A stretch of DNA of 64,000 nt, taken from the NCBI GenBank assembly GCA_913774355.1, contig CAJYGB010000018.1:310001-374000 (forward strand), in the 5' to 3' direction. Shown piece after piece: positions 8,669 to 17,123 of this stretch. A model generated the notes under the pieces. That model ran no database searches, was not told the origin of the DNA, and saw nothing but the letters and a program-made list of their open reading frames with translations. Position 1 is the first letter of the stretch; every line of letters starts with the position of its first letter. The stretch comes from an uncultured Chryseobacterium sp. (GTDB lineage: Bacteria; Bacteroidota; Bacteroidia; Flavobacteriales; Weeksellaceae). The translations under genes were made by a program, and so were the position numbers.

Positions 8669-9700
8669 CTATAGTTCAGTGTTGATGATTTCGATAAACT
8701 CATTCACCGGTTCGTCTCCCGTATTCCAGGAAGTGATAAGCCGGACCGCTGAAAACCGGTCATTCATCTTTTTCCAGACATAAAAATCAAATTTTTGTGC
8801 TAATTTCTCAATCAGTTCATGACTTAGTATCGGGAAAATCTGGTTGGTGTAGGTATCTGATAAAAACTGCACTCCCCTTTCCTGCATCGCATTTTTCATC
8901 TTCATAGCCTGCCGGTTCGCGTGTCCTGCCAGATCAAAATACAGATCATTTTTCATGAGCTCCATAAACTGGATGCCTAAAAGTCTACCCTTCGCCAGCA
9001 AAGCACCTTTCTGCTTGATATTGAATGCAAAATCCTGCTGCAGTTCCTTATTATTGATAACGATGGCTTCCCCGATCAATGCCCCGTTTTTGGTTCCTCC
9101 CAAATAGAAAATATCCGTTAATTCCGCTACTTTTTCCAATGTGAGGTCACTGATTTCCGACGTCAGCCCATGCCCCAGCCTGGCTCCATCCATGAACAGG
9201 TAAAGATTATTCTCTTTACAGAATGTAGAGAGATCTTCCAGCTCTTTCAGTGTATAAACCGTACCCAATTCGGTGGAATTGGAAATATAGACCAGCTTCG
9301 GCATTACCTGGTGCGGGATGTTCCGGTGGCTTTCCAATACCTGGATAATATCTTCCGGAGTTAATTTTCCATCTTCTTTTTCAATGCTCAAAATTTTGTG
9401 GCCAGTGGCTTCTATCGCTCCGGTTTCATTATTCAGAATGTGTCCTGTAGATGCTGAAACTGCACATTGATAAGGTCTTAAAACTGAAGAAATAACAATG
9501 AGATTGGCCTGCGTTCCTCCCGAGACAAAGTAAATATCGGCATCCGGATTTCTCATCTTCTCCCTGATCAGGTCTTTTGCTTTTTTTGAATATTCATCTT
9601 CGCCGTAGCCCGCCTGCTGATTGAGATTGTGTTCTAAAAGTGCCTGTAAAATATCAGGATGGCAACCTTCCGAATAATCGTTTTTGAATGAAAATTTCAT
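8669..9700 (-). CDS. ltaE: Low-specificity L-threonine aldolase family protein
   Basis: A 343-residue PLP enzyme of the beta-eliminating lyase/threonine aldolase fold, which would cleave L-threonine or L-allo-threonine to glycine and acetaldehyde in the cytosol. Visible signatures are FSFKNDYSEGCHPDIL at the N-terminus, VSGGTQANLIVIS, the LFMDGARLGHGL strand with the PLP-pyridine Asp, and the Schiff-base Lys in YLGGTKNGAL. The length fits the family (about 340). It is divergent from the DtxR-like gene with about 85 bases between the starts. Confidence 0.88.
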   Translation of the reverse strand: MKFSFKNDYSEGCHPDILQALLEHNLNQQAGYGEDEYSKKAKDLIREKMRNPDADIYFVSGGTQANLIVISSVLRPYQCAVSASTGHILNNETGAIEATGHKILSIEKEDGKLTPEDIIQVLESHRNIPHQVMPKLVYISNSTELGTVYTLKELEDLSTFCKENNLYLFMDGARLGHGLTSEISDLTLEKVAELTDIFYLGGTKNGALIGEAIVINNKELQQDFAFNIKQKGALLAKGRLLGIQFMELMKNDLYFDLAGHANRQAMKMKNAMQERGVQFLSDTYTNQIFPILSHELIEKLAQKFDFYVWKKMNDRFSAVRLITSWNTGDEPVNEFIEIINTEL

Positions 9701-9756
9701 AAGGTAAAATTAAAAAAAGTTCATCGGAAAAGCCTCATTTATTCCCAATATTTTGT

Positions 9757-9764
9757 TAGATTTG
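9757..9764 (+). promoter_or_regulatory. Minus-7 promoter box for the DtxR-like gene
   Basis: TAGATTTG is a full match to TAnnTTTG. Transcription would start near 9770, just downstream of the in-frame stop at 9768. This supports the unusual TTG start at 9786. Confidence 0.5.
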
Positions 9765-9785
9765 TCGTGAATATCATCTAACATT

Positions 9786-10439
9786 TTGAGAACAACATTA
9801 ACAGAAGAAAATTATCTGAAAGCTCTGTTTCACCTGGTGGACCATGAAGGAAAGGTTACGATTAACGAGCTGAGCAAATTTTTAAATGTAAAAATGCCGA
9901 GCGTTAACAACATGATGAAGAAATTCGCCGAGAAAAACTGGGTGATCTACGAAACCTATAAGCCCCTGAAGGTAACGGATAAAGGCCGCCGCGAAGCTGC
10001 CCTGGTCGTCAGGAAGCACCGCCTTACAGAAATGTTCCTCGTTAAAAAAATGAACTTCGGCTGGGAAAACGTTCATGAGATCGCTGAACAGCTGGAGCAT
10101 GTGCACTCGGCTGTTTTCTTTGATAAAATGGATGAAATCCTAAACTATCCGAAATTTGACCCGCATGGTGAACCCATTCCCGATAAAGACGGAAATATTA
10201 TTGCACAGGATTTACAGAAGTTGAGCAACTGCACCGCCGGAGAAACCGTTGTTTTTGCCTCCGTTACGCTTTCTGATGATGCTTTTTTAAATTATTTAAC
10301 AGAACGGAATTTACTCCTGAACAAAAAAATAGGCATCCTCAAGGTCGAAAGTTTCGACAAATCTTTTACCATTGAAGTAGACGGAAAACAGGAGATCCTG
10401 AGCCGTAAAGCCACGGATAAAATACTGGTGAAGAAGTAA
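9786..10439 (+). CDS. DtxR/MntR-family metal-dependent repressor, TTG start
   Basis: A 217-residue regulator that would repress metal-uptake genes when loaded with Mn(II) or Fe(II). It has an N-terminal winged helix (LTEENYLKALFHLV, INELSKFLNVKMPSVNNMMKKF), a dimerisation and metal-binding region with many His/Glu residues (EIAEQLEHVHSAVFFDKMDEIL, PHGEPIPDKDG), and a C-terminal FeoA/SH3-like domain (about residues 150-217). No ATG is available: the frame is closed by TGA at 9768, leaving TTG (9786) or ATT/ATA. The TAGATTTG box at 9757 fits this start. It is divergent from the aldolase and the regulated target is not in view. Confidence 0.87.
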   Translation: MRTTLTEENYLKALFHLVDHEGKVTINELSKFLNVKMPSVNNMMKKFAEKNWVIYETYKPLKVTDKGRREAALVVRKHRLTEMFLVKKMNFGWENVHEIAEQLEHVHSAVFFDKMDEILNYPKFDPHGEPIPDKDGNIIAQDLQKLSNCTAGETVVFASVTLSDDAFLNYLTERNLLLNKKIGILKVESFDKSFTIEVDGKQEILSRKATDKILVKK

Positions 10440-10509
10440 GGTTTGGTCGTTGACGCATTTAGAGCCGTAAGATCATTTATGAAATCTTCGGCAGATTTTC
10501 TTTACAGAT

Positions 10510-10660
10510 TGCTAATACTATGTTGTGATCCCTACGGGATAGACAAACAAAGTGTTTAAAATTTTAATATATTAAGCATTACATTTGTGCAGTTTAATAA
10601 AATACGTGCAATCATCTGTGAAAATCCGTGCAGATCTGTGGTTAATAAAAGTATGCACTC
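10510..10660 (-). repeat. Intergenic repeat, copy B (inverted relative to copy A)
   Basis: Read on the minus strand this gives ACCACAGATCTGCACGGAT, then TTGTCTATCCCGTAGGGAT and CATAGTATTAGC. This is the same order of blocks as 3825-3945 in the opposite orientation. It lies between the DtxR-like gene and the class V aminotransferase and has no coding potential. Confidence 0.7.
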
Positions 10661-10727
10661 ACTAATTAGCCGGCTTCCAGCATACTAAAACAACCATCTG
10701 TAAAATCCATATCTGTTCTCAATCAAC

Positions 10728-11912
10728 TTACTTTAAACTGCGTTCCAGTATTTCGGATACCCTCTCTATCTCCTCTATTGTATTGAAGTAATGGGGCGAC
10801 AGCCGTACGATCCCGTTAATATTTTTATTGGTGAAATCAATCAGTGCAGAATTTTTGTAGGTTACTGAAAAGTAAACATTGTTCTCTTTCAAAACTTTTT
10901 GAATATTCTCCAGATCGCCGTCCGGCCCGGAAAAAGTGACGATACTACTCAGGCGGTTGCCCAAGTCCCAAACATCAAAGCCGCTATCCTTTAAATTATT
11001 CCGTAGTTTTTGCGATAAGTTCCGGTTATATTTTTCTACCGGCTCCATTCCGACCTCATTTGCATATCTGATGGCGTGTTTTAAACCCAGCATGGATGCA
11101 TACGAAATTTCCCAGTGTTCAAACCGTTTTGCCGTCGTGAACAATTTGTAATCATCATATTCGGTCCAGTTTGCTCCTCTCATGTCCAGCAGAAGGGGTG
11201 CATATTCCTGTTCCAGGATACGGTCTGAAACATACAGAAATCCTGTCCCTCTGGGCCCGCGCAGAAACTTTCTTCCGGTAGCCGTCAAGAAATCACAGCC
11301 GATTTTCTCGACATCAACCACCATCTGCCCGACCGACTGGCAGGCATCCACCAGGTATAAAATATCATGTTTCTTACAGATCTTTCCTACCGCTTCCACA
11401 TTCTGGATCAGCCCTGAATTGGTAGGAATATGGGTTACGGCAAGGAGTTTAGGGTGATATATCTTGATCAGATGCTCCAGGTCTTCCAGATCCAGTTCAC
11501 AATCCGGTAAATTTTTCATTCTCATTACCTTTACCCCTAGTTTTTTATGCAGGGAAATAAAGGTAATCTGATTGGAAATATAATCGTCTGCCGTCGTAAT
11601 GATTACATCCCCTTCTTTAAAAACAATACTCGACAAAGCCTTGGCATATGCTTCGGTAGCACTTGTGGCAAAGGCGATATTACCAGCCTTGGCATTAATC
11701 AGCTTTGCGGTTTCATCATAAAATTCTTCCAGAATATCGGCGTTGACATTCGCTATATGATAACCTCCACTATATTCTTCCGATTTCAAATAGTCGATCA
11801 TAACATCGGTGATTAGATCCGGCATTAAAGACGATCCGGCATTGTTGAGAAAAACTTTTCCGTCTTCCAGGCCGCGGGTATCCTTTCTTATTTTATTAAT
11901 GTCCATTGTCAT
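10728..11912 (-). CDS. Class V aminotransferase / NifS-like PLP enzyme
   Basis: A 394-residue fold-type I PLP enzyme of the cysteine desulfurase/selenocysteine lyase group. It shows the N-terminal VFLNNAGSSLMP loop, FATSATEAYAKAL, the aspartate strand LYLVDACQSVGQM and the Schiff-base Lys in ATGRKFLRGPRGTGFLY. The conserved active-site loop Cys of true desulfurases is not evident, so it could be an isopenicillin-N-epimerase-like enzyme, a kynureninase-like enzyme or a lyase instead. No Fe-S cluster genes are adjacent. The start is MTMDINKIRK at 11912; MDINK, two residues later, is equally possible. Confidence 0.82.
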   Translation of the reverse strand: MTMDINKIRKDTRGLEDGKVFLNNAGSSLMPDLITDVMIDYLKSEEYSGGYHIANVNADILEEFYDETAKLINAKAGNIAFATSATEAYAKALSSIVFKEGDVIITTADDYISNQITFISLHKKLGVKVMRMKNLPDCELDLEDLEHLIKIYHPKLLAVTHIPTNSGLIQNVEAVGKICKKHDILYLVDACQSVGQMVVDVEKIGCDFLTATGRKFLRGPRGTGFLYVSDRILEQEYAPLLLDMRGANWTEYDDYKLFTTAKRFEHWEISYASMLGLKHAIRYANEVGMEPVEKYNRNLSQKLRNNLKDSGFDVWDLGNRLSSIVTFSGPDGDLENIQKVLKENNVYFSVTYKNSALIDFTNKNINGIVRLSPHYFNTIEEIERVSEILERSLK

Positions 11913-12177
11913 TGTATTGAAACATAATGTTACGGATTTTTTATTTATTCCGGAAATGACCTTGTAATTTTAAACTAAATATTTTTACTGGAAAGCACGG
12001 AGACGTAAGGAATTTTACGCTGTAAACTTTTCATACCGCTAATACTAACCCATGAAATTTTATTATTTCTAGTCAGTAAGCGGTTTATAATTTTATCAAA
12101 AAAAAAATGAGATCCTAGTAGCTTATCCACGCACAGTATTCAAAATGTTTTGCGCATTAGTGCTTTCCAACAAAAAA
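11913..12177. other. Intergenic, no gene found
   Basis: About 265 AT-rich bases between the aminotransferase promoter region and the T6SS terminator. A 9-bp inverted pair, GGAAAGCAC near 11992 and GTGCTTTCC near 12161, is the only structure noticed. Confidence 0.35.
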
Positions 12178-12198
12178 TCCCGGCAGTATACTCCGGGA
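12178..12198 (-). terminator. Terminator of the tssG-tssN-tssK unit
   Basis: On the minus strand TCCCGG and CCGGGA form a stem around a nine-base loop, followed by six T. It starts 25 bases after the tssK stop. Confidence 0.75.
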
Positions 12199-12223
12199 CT
12201 TATATGGATATCGATTTTCTGAA

Positions 12224-13369
12224 TTAATCCAAAACACTCCAGCCTCTCTTCGGATTGTTATTGTTGGAAACTTCCTGTTCGTTGACAATAATATTTTCTT
12301 TTCGCTGGCCGATATAATCAAGTTCGCTTAATTTGGCAAAGATCGTTTCCAAGCTTTTCAGCATCTGCTGGATGTAGATAAAGGGTTCGCCACAATTATG
12401 ATGGTCGTAATTCGTTTCGGCAACAATAGATAATTGGTTCAACAGCGTGTGAGGGGCAATTTCACTCCATTCCAGGCTATAGTTCAGCATCTCTTCCAGT
12501 TCGGCAGGAACCAGCACCTGTGTGGCATTGTACAGGCGGAGTGCCAGTTTTGCAAAGGATTCGATTAAAAACACCGGCGGCTGATACGGTGTAATATTCC
12601 TGAACTGAAAATACATATCGCCGAAAGTATCAATCATCGTATTACACAAAAACTTAACGTTCTGCGCCAAGGCCGTATTCTGGTTTTTATGCGAAGCTTT
12701 CTGAATGATTTTGAAAGCGTACTGCTGTAAATTACCGACAGATTTTGCAAAGATATTGTAATAATCCAGCAGTGCCGGATGGCTCTGAATGGAAGTACAC
12801 GGCGGAATGAAGTTGGAATCCACCTGCGCGATATTCCCTTTTAGGTCTACTTTTCCGATGATGAGGTAATTCCCTCCCGAGTAGCTGCTGTTCAATGAAG
12901 TTACCGGCAGCAGTTCCAGGTGGTGGTTGGACTGGGTATTCGGATGGCGTGGCGGAAGCTCTTCCGGATCAATATCCCCGAACGGCACTTTATCGAAAGG
13001 ATTTACGGAAATCAGGATGTAATATTCCCCGTCGGCCTGTTCTTCGTTCATGGATTTTGCCATTGATTTGACACTGATTCTCCTATCCACCAGCTCGATC
13101 CGGTAACCGGCCATGGTAACGGCACTGCATCGTTTGATCACGAGCTGTACATCATTCGTTGCCGTGTTGTGGACATCGAAAATCGTCCGGTCGGTAAACT
13201 CGTTCGAAATAGGCAGAAGCCCGTAATTATAGTTTGTGATTCCCAATGAATTGGAATCCCTGATGGTATCGATTAAAAAATTATCCTGGTCATTAAGATG
13301 TCTCTGGGAAACTTTCATCCCGTCAACCCAATTGATGGCAAAATGCTTAATAGGCTGTATCATATTCAA
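12224..13369 (-). CDS. tssK: Type VI secretion baseplate protein TssK-like
   Basis: A 381-residue protein resembling TssK of Bacteroidota (subtype iii) systems; TssK trimers connect the T6SS baseplate to the membrane complex. The start shows the TssK pattern: INWVDGMKVSQRHLNDQDNF corresponds to the W-x-EGM-x-L-x-PQHF-x-Q motif, followed by YNYGLLPI, and strand-rich ISVNPFDKVPFG and YLIIGKVDL. The C-terminal half is helical. The call rests on this motif and on the adjacent TssN/TssG-like genes. It is last in a three-gene minus-strand unit, 5 bases after the tssN-like gene. Confidence 0.8.
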   Translation of the reverse strand: MNMIQPIKHFAINWVDGMKVSQRHLNDQDNFLIDTIRDSNSLGITNYNYGLLPISNEFTDRTIFDVHNTATNDVQLVIKRCSAVTMAGYRIELVDRRISVKSMAKSMNEEQADGEYYILISVNPFDKVPFGDIDPEELPPRHPNTQSNHHLELLPVTSLNSSYSGGNYLIIGKVDLKGNIAQVDSNFIPPCTSIQSHPALLDYYNIFAKSVGNLQQYAFKIIQKASHKNQNTALAQNVKFLCNTMIDTFGDMYFQFRNITPYQPPVFLIESFAKLALRLYNATQVLVPAELEEMLNYSLEWSEIAPHTLLNQLSIVAETNYDHHNCGEPFIYIQQMLKSLETIFAKLSELDYIGQRKENIIVNEQEVSNNNNPKRGWSVLD

Positions 13370-13374
13370 TATTT

Positions 13375-14289
13375 TTAAACGGTGTGCGATTGTGGTTTTC
13401 TGATTCCTTCTTCTTCATGCTGGATCACCCTTTTGCAGATCACCACATCATTTTCATGAATCCTGTTCTCGGTGATGTCCTGCTCGAAATCGATGTATTT
13501 CCTGAAGCTGAAAAAAGATTTTTTGGTGTAGAAAATCCAGTAAAAAGGCTCCTGGGTCTCGTCGGTAAGATGGATTATCGAATTCGGATTTTTATGGTTG
13601 TAATCGTCCACAACCCGGTAGAACCAATCGCCGAAAGTAATGCCGGTCGGAAGGGTTTTGGCTTTTATCCTGAAGCGGTTGGCTTCCTCGAGGTTTTTGC
13701 TTAATTCAACATTAAGAACCATCAGCCGGTCGAAATCCGCCCCTTCAAAATCCGGGAGCTTCTGCTCCGGTGAATACCTCCATGTTTTATAGATATCCAC
13801 AGGAATGCTGATCAGCTGTACGTAGCAGTAATGGAATACCAGTGGAACCATGAAAATGAAGATACTGGTCGCCGCCATGATCGGATATCCTGTTCCTCTG
13901 CTCATCCAGTTGAAGATTAGGTAAAAAAGATAGCCTCCGAAACCGATGCAGGTTAAAGTAAGGATGGATTCAAATAAAAAACTTTTTGTAGTGGAAGTAA
14001 AATGCTTTTTAAAATAGCGGTCTGATAAGTTGACATGAACGATTCCCAAAATAAGGTAAACGATCTGCGCAATGAGATACCAGTACGGGTTAAAAAGATT
14101 CCCTGTGAAGCCGAAGATCCCCGGTACAGCCAGGCACAGACTGCACAGCAGAAAATAAATAATAATGGTTTTAATTTTTATAGCAGGTCTATTTCTTCTG
14201 ATGGCTCCTAAAACAGCCATCATGATCACTGCAAACAAAGGCATCATGATATACCTTAAAAAGATTCCTTTTACTGACGAAACTTCCAT
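13375..14289 (-). CDS. tssN: TssN-family type VI secretion membrane protein
   Basis: A 304-residue inner-membrane protein. Five hydrophobic helices lie in residues about 10-160 (for example YIMMPLFAVIMMAVLGAI, TIIIYFLLCSLCLAV, YWYLIAQIVYLILGIVHV, PIMAATSIFIFMVPLVF). A soluble C-terminal domain follows (about 165-304: FDRLMVLNVELSKNLEEANRFRIKAKTLPTGITFGDWFYRVVDDY). TssN is special to Bacteroidota T6SS and is thought to form part of the membrane complex together with TssO/P/Q/R, replacing TssJ/L/M. It is flanked by tssG- and tssK-like genes in the same direction. Confidence 0.8.
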   Translation of the reverse strand: MEVSSVKGIFLRYIMMPLFAVIMMAVLGAIRRNRPAIKIKTIIIYFLLCSLCLAVPGIFGFTGNLFNPYWYLIAQIVYLILGIVHVNLSDRYFKKHFTSTTKSFLFESILTLTCIGFGGYLFYLIFNWMSRGTGYPIMAATSIFIFMVPLVFHYCYVQLISIPVDIYKTWRYSPEQKLPDFEGADFDRLMVLNVELSKNLEEANRFRIKAKTLPTGITFGDWFYRVVDDYNHKNPNSIIHLTDETQEPFYWIFYTKKSFFSFRKYIDFEQDITENRIHENDVVICKRVIQHEEEGIRKPQSHTV

Positions 14290-14343
14290 CTGTCTTTTCG
14301 AATTAATATTTTTTCTTGGTGAATGTAAATATAGTTAAAATTT

Positions 14344-15285
14344 TCACAGGAAAGTAGAGTATCCGAGCCGGTTTGTATTTCTTTCATCATCTTCGAGGGC
14401 AAAAGAATATTCTTTCTTCTCGGTAATGAATGCTTCTTCTATTTCAACGCTTACCGGAAGGAAATAATCATACATCGTTTTCAGCACTTCCCGGAAGGGG
14501 CTTCCGTCAATATATTTCTTCATTTCCTGATAGGGAATCGGCCCGATATTCACCACCCAGTTCCGCTGTCCGTCCATATGTTTTCCGCTCGGAATATAGG
14601 TTACACCAAGCCTTGAGTTTCCCAGCAGCATGGAATCGTCTTCCTCCTCGATCCTGTCGACCACATTCGGTGCGAAGGTAACTTTTACGGGAATCTGCAG
14701 GAAAGCGGTCATGCATCTTTCAAACCAGCTTTTATCGCCCCGGATCTGGTGAAAAAAAGGCAGGATATAAATGAAGATGTAAGCATTCTGTATATCAAGC
14801 TTACTGATCAGCGGCCATAATTCGCTGACGGTATCCAGCAGAGCACCGGTATCGCTGGAGATATCAAAATCAAATTCTTTCAGCAACGCACTGATTTCCG
14901 TAAAAAAGATTTCCAGCTCAAAAGGTTTGAAAAATTTCCGGGCGTCCTCCTCTACTTTTTTCTGCCGGCGGATCTCCCGTACCACCGTATCGACATTTTT
15001 ACGGGATGCACCTAGTGAAGGCGGATGAAAAAGCCCTTCCGGCAGGTAATCGTAAATGCCCTCCCGGTAGGTTTCTATGGTGAAAACCTCTTCATCAAAA
15101 CCCAGGTAATCGCTTGTAATGCTTTTGATATCCTTTAAATAAGCACGATCATTGATCCCGATACGGTCGATAAAGATATTGCTTACCGCCCTATGGTATT
15201 TTAAAAGGTTAACTGCTACCGCTTCCGCCTTGAAATCGGTTTGGAGTTTATTGTAATGCATCTCTACAATATTATTCTCATACAT
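14344..15285 (-). CDS. tssG: Type VI secretion baseplate protein TssG-like
   Basis: A 313-residue soluble protein, first gene of the three-gene unit. It resembles TssG: the C-terminal part has LGNSRLGVTYIPSGKHMDGQ, then a WVVNIGPIPYQEMKKYIDGS segment, equivalent to the LG-x-RLG and GP motifs of TssG, and ends with a strand-rich tail. TssG pairs with TssF in the baseplate wedge. No tssF is adjacent: upstream lies a short gap and a divergent nuclease gene. The assignment is less secure than that of tssN. Confidence 0.7.
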   Translation of the reverse strand: MYENNIVEMHYNKLQTDFKAEAVAVNLLKYHRAVSNIFIDRIGINDRAYLKDIKSITSDYLGFDEEVFTIETYREGIYDYLPEGLFHPPSLGASRKNVDTVVREIRRQKKVEEDARKFFKPFELEIFFTEISALLKEFDFDISSDTGALLDTVSELWPLISKLDIQNAYIFIYILPFFHQIRGDKSWFERCMTAFLQIPVKVTFAPNVVDRIEEEDDSMLLGNSRLGVTYIPSGKHMDGQRNWVVNIGPIPYQEMKKYIDGSPFREVLKTMYDYFLPVSVEIEEAFITEKKEYSFALEDDERNTNRLGYSTFL

Positions 15286-15549
15286 GGTACTTCCTGTGAT
15301 TTTGGCTTGTAAAAATAGTATATCTCAAATTATTGAAAAAATAATTTCCAATGAATTATCTCTTAAAAATACTAAATAATTGTGATTAAAAGAAGAAAAA
15401 GAAAAAATAAGGCTGAGGGTAAGATTGAGGGTGAAGATAAAAGATCAGTAATTCGCGCAACCCTTACCTTTACCTTTATCTTAAATTAATATTTGATTAA
15501 ATTTTTCCGCTCATTTCCCTCCTGTTGATGGCAGCCTTAAAATTAACCT

Positions 15550-15557
15550 TATCTTTG
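15550..15557 (+). promoter_or_regulatory. Minus-7 promoter box for the S1/P1 nuclease
   Basis: TATCTTTG matches TAnnTTTG fully. A transcript starting near 15563 leaves almost no leader before the ATG at 15568 and about 17 bases before the ATG at 15580, which favours the latter start. Confidence 0.5.
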
Positions 15558-15579
15558 CCTTCTGAAAATGTTATTTACA

Positions 15580-16371
15580 ATGAAAAGTATGTATTCTAAA
15601 ATTCTGGTTCTGGCCTTCATGGCCTCTTCGCTGTATTCTTATGCGTGGGGACTTACGGGACACCGGATTATTGCAGAAATTGCAGAGCATCACCTTTCCG
15701 GAAAGGCAAGAAGGGAGATCAAAAAAATGATGGGAAGGGAACGCCTTGCGTATTGGGCCAACTGGCCGGATTTTATTAAATCCGACACCACCGGTGCCTG
15801 GAAGCAGGCTTCAGCCTGGCATTACGTGAACATCGATCCGCAGACGGATTTCAAGGTGTTTGAAGAAAAACTGAAAGCACAGGCCGGCCCGAGCTTATAT
15901 ACTCAGGTGAAGACCCTGTCCAGCCAGATCAAAGATCCGAAAACTTCGGAAAAAGACCGAAAGATCGCACTGATTTTCCTGATCCACATCATGGGCGATC
16001 TGGCTCAGCCGCTGCACGTAGGAAGAGCGGAAGATCTGGGCGGAAACAAGATCAACGTGACCTATTTCGGGGAAAAGACCAATCTGCATTCGGTGTGGGA
16101 CGGAAAGCTGGTGGACTCCCAGAAATACAGCTATACTGAATATGCCAATCTTCTGGACATTAAAACCAATGACGAAGTAAAACAGATCCAGACCGGAACG
16201 TTGGAAGACTGGCTGTACGATTCCCATAAAATCGCCAACAAAATCTATGCACAGACGCCGAATGATTCCAAACTGGCATACGACTATCAGTATAAATTCA
16301 ACGATACGATGGAAAGACAGCTGCTGTACGGCGGTCTGAGACTGGCGAAATGGCTGAACGATCTTTTTTAA
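15580..16371 (+). CDS. S1/P1-type zinc nuclease, secreted
   Basis: A 263-residue exported nuclease (phospholipase C/P1 fold) that would cut single-stranded nucleic acid or 3' phosphates with a trinuclear zinc site. The signal peptide ends ...YSYA, giving mature Trp1 and His6 (WGLTGH), the two N-terminal zinc ligands in P1 nuclease. Other ligands are visible in NWPDFIK (Asp), SAWHYVNI (His), HIMGDLAQPLHVGRAEDLGGN (His, Asp, His) and LHSVWDGKL (His, Asp), so the metal site is complete. The start at 15580 is preferred over 15568, which adds only MLFT. It is expected in the periplasm or outside the cell and supplies nucleotides or phosphate. Confidence 0.92.
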   Translation: MKSMYSKILVLAFMASSLYSYAWGLTGHRIIAEIAEHHLSGKARREIKKMMGRERLAYWANWPDFIKSDTTGAWKQASAWHYVNIDPQTDFKVFEEKLKAQAGPSLYTQVKTLSSQIKDPKTSEKDRKIALIFLIHIMGDLAQPLHVGRAEDLGGNKINVTYFGEKTNLHSVWDGKLVDSQKYSYTEYANLLDIKTNDEVKQIQTGTLEDWLYDSHKIANKIYAQTPNDSKLAYDYQYKFNDTMERQLLYGGLRLAKWLNDLF

Positions 16372-16760
16372 GGTGAATAGTTCAATGGTGAATTGTAAAT
16401 TTACTGTTCGTTAAAAGATATTAGGCGGAGCTTCGGTTCCGCTTTTTTTGTGGTGAATAGTGAATAGTGAAAGGTCAATTTTTCATTTGTTAAGTTATAT
16501 GAGGCAGGGCTTCGGTTCCACTTTTTTCATAGAAGGCAATGGTGAATGGCAACTGTCAATCTGATCTTGTTTAATATAGATAAAGTTTTGATTACCGGTT
16601 TGTTACCGGTAATCAAAGGGAATTAAATTCCCCTCCTTTGGAGGGGTGGCGAAAATTCTGAAAGAATTTTTGACGGGGTGGTTTTAAAAGGGTGAATTTT
16701 GCAAAGCAAGTGAATGGCGAATGGTCAATCCTGAATTGTTAATTTTTCATATTGTACCTG
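16372..16760. repeat. Cluster of REP-like intergenic repeats
   Basis: No gene is seen. In order there is a UUCG terminator (16425-16442), a degenerate copy of it (about 16502-16527), a perfect 13-bp hairpin TTTGATTACCGGT/ACCGGTAATCAAA (16587-16617, loop TTGTT), and a REP-like unit with CCCCTCC-TTT-GGAGGGG (16630-16646) and AAAATTCT-GAA-AGAATTTT (16652-16670) ending GACGGGGTGG. Interspersed GGTGAATGG/TGGTCAAT words occur in both orientations down to about 16810. The GGAGGGGTGG...GACGGGGTGG layout is common between genes of flavobacteria. Confidence 0.75.
16425..16442 (+). terminator. UUCG-tetraloop terminator after the nuclease gene
   Basis: GCGGAGC, TTCG and GTTCCGC form a 7-bp stem (one G-U pair) capped by a UUCG tetraloop, followed by seven T. 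It lies 54 bases after the stop codon. Confidence 0.8.
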
Positions 16761-16865
16761 ACGAAAATTCACCATTCACCGGTAAAGCCGAATTTACCAT
16801 TGACCTTAAAAATTGCTATCTGAAAAAGTTCCGATTATCCGGCTGGACATAATAAAAACACCTAT

Positions 16866-16985
16866 ACCCTAGCCCCGATTGCAGTGGAAATCCTTTTTTG
16901 AAAAAAAAGATTGCAGCGGAAAGCGGGAAAAAGCTCCTGAAAAAAATCAGCTCCCGTCAGGCTTCTCCTCCCTTGAAACCTTCGT
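16866..16985 (+). ncRNA. Candidate structured RNA upstream of rpoD
   Basis: The block holds two near-identical 14-mers, GATTGCAGTGGAAA (16877) and GATTGCAGCGGAAA (16910). They flank a CTTTTTT/AAAAAAG stem, and an outer CCCG/CGGG pairing precedes AAAAAGCTCCTG. The AGCCCCGAT...GCGGAAAGCGGG layout is one I associate with a recurring flavobacterial intergenic motif. I cannot name the family or prove transcription. It lies about 140 bases before the rpoD start and could be a free small RNA or part of the rpoD leader. Confidence 0.4.
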
Positions 16986-17123
16986 TCTGTATCGTAAGAG
17001 CCATAATTTACGACTAATTTTTCAAAATCGGTTTAATTCAATAAAAAATTCCTGCAACTACTGTAACCTTTTTGATGTTTGTGACGTATAATATAATAGA
17101 AACTCTTTTTGAGGATAAAATAG

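Noticed and set aside
16879..17091. 70-codon frame before rpoD
   Set aside because: It runs through the repeated GATTGCAG boxes and A-rich runs, has no family look, and more likely reflects a structured RNA.
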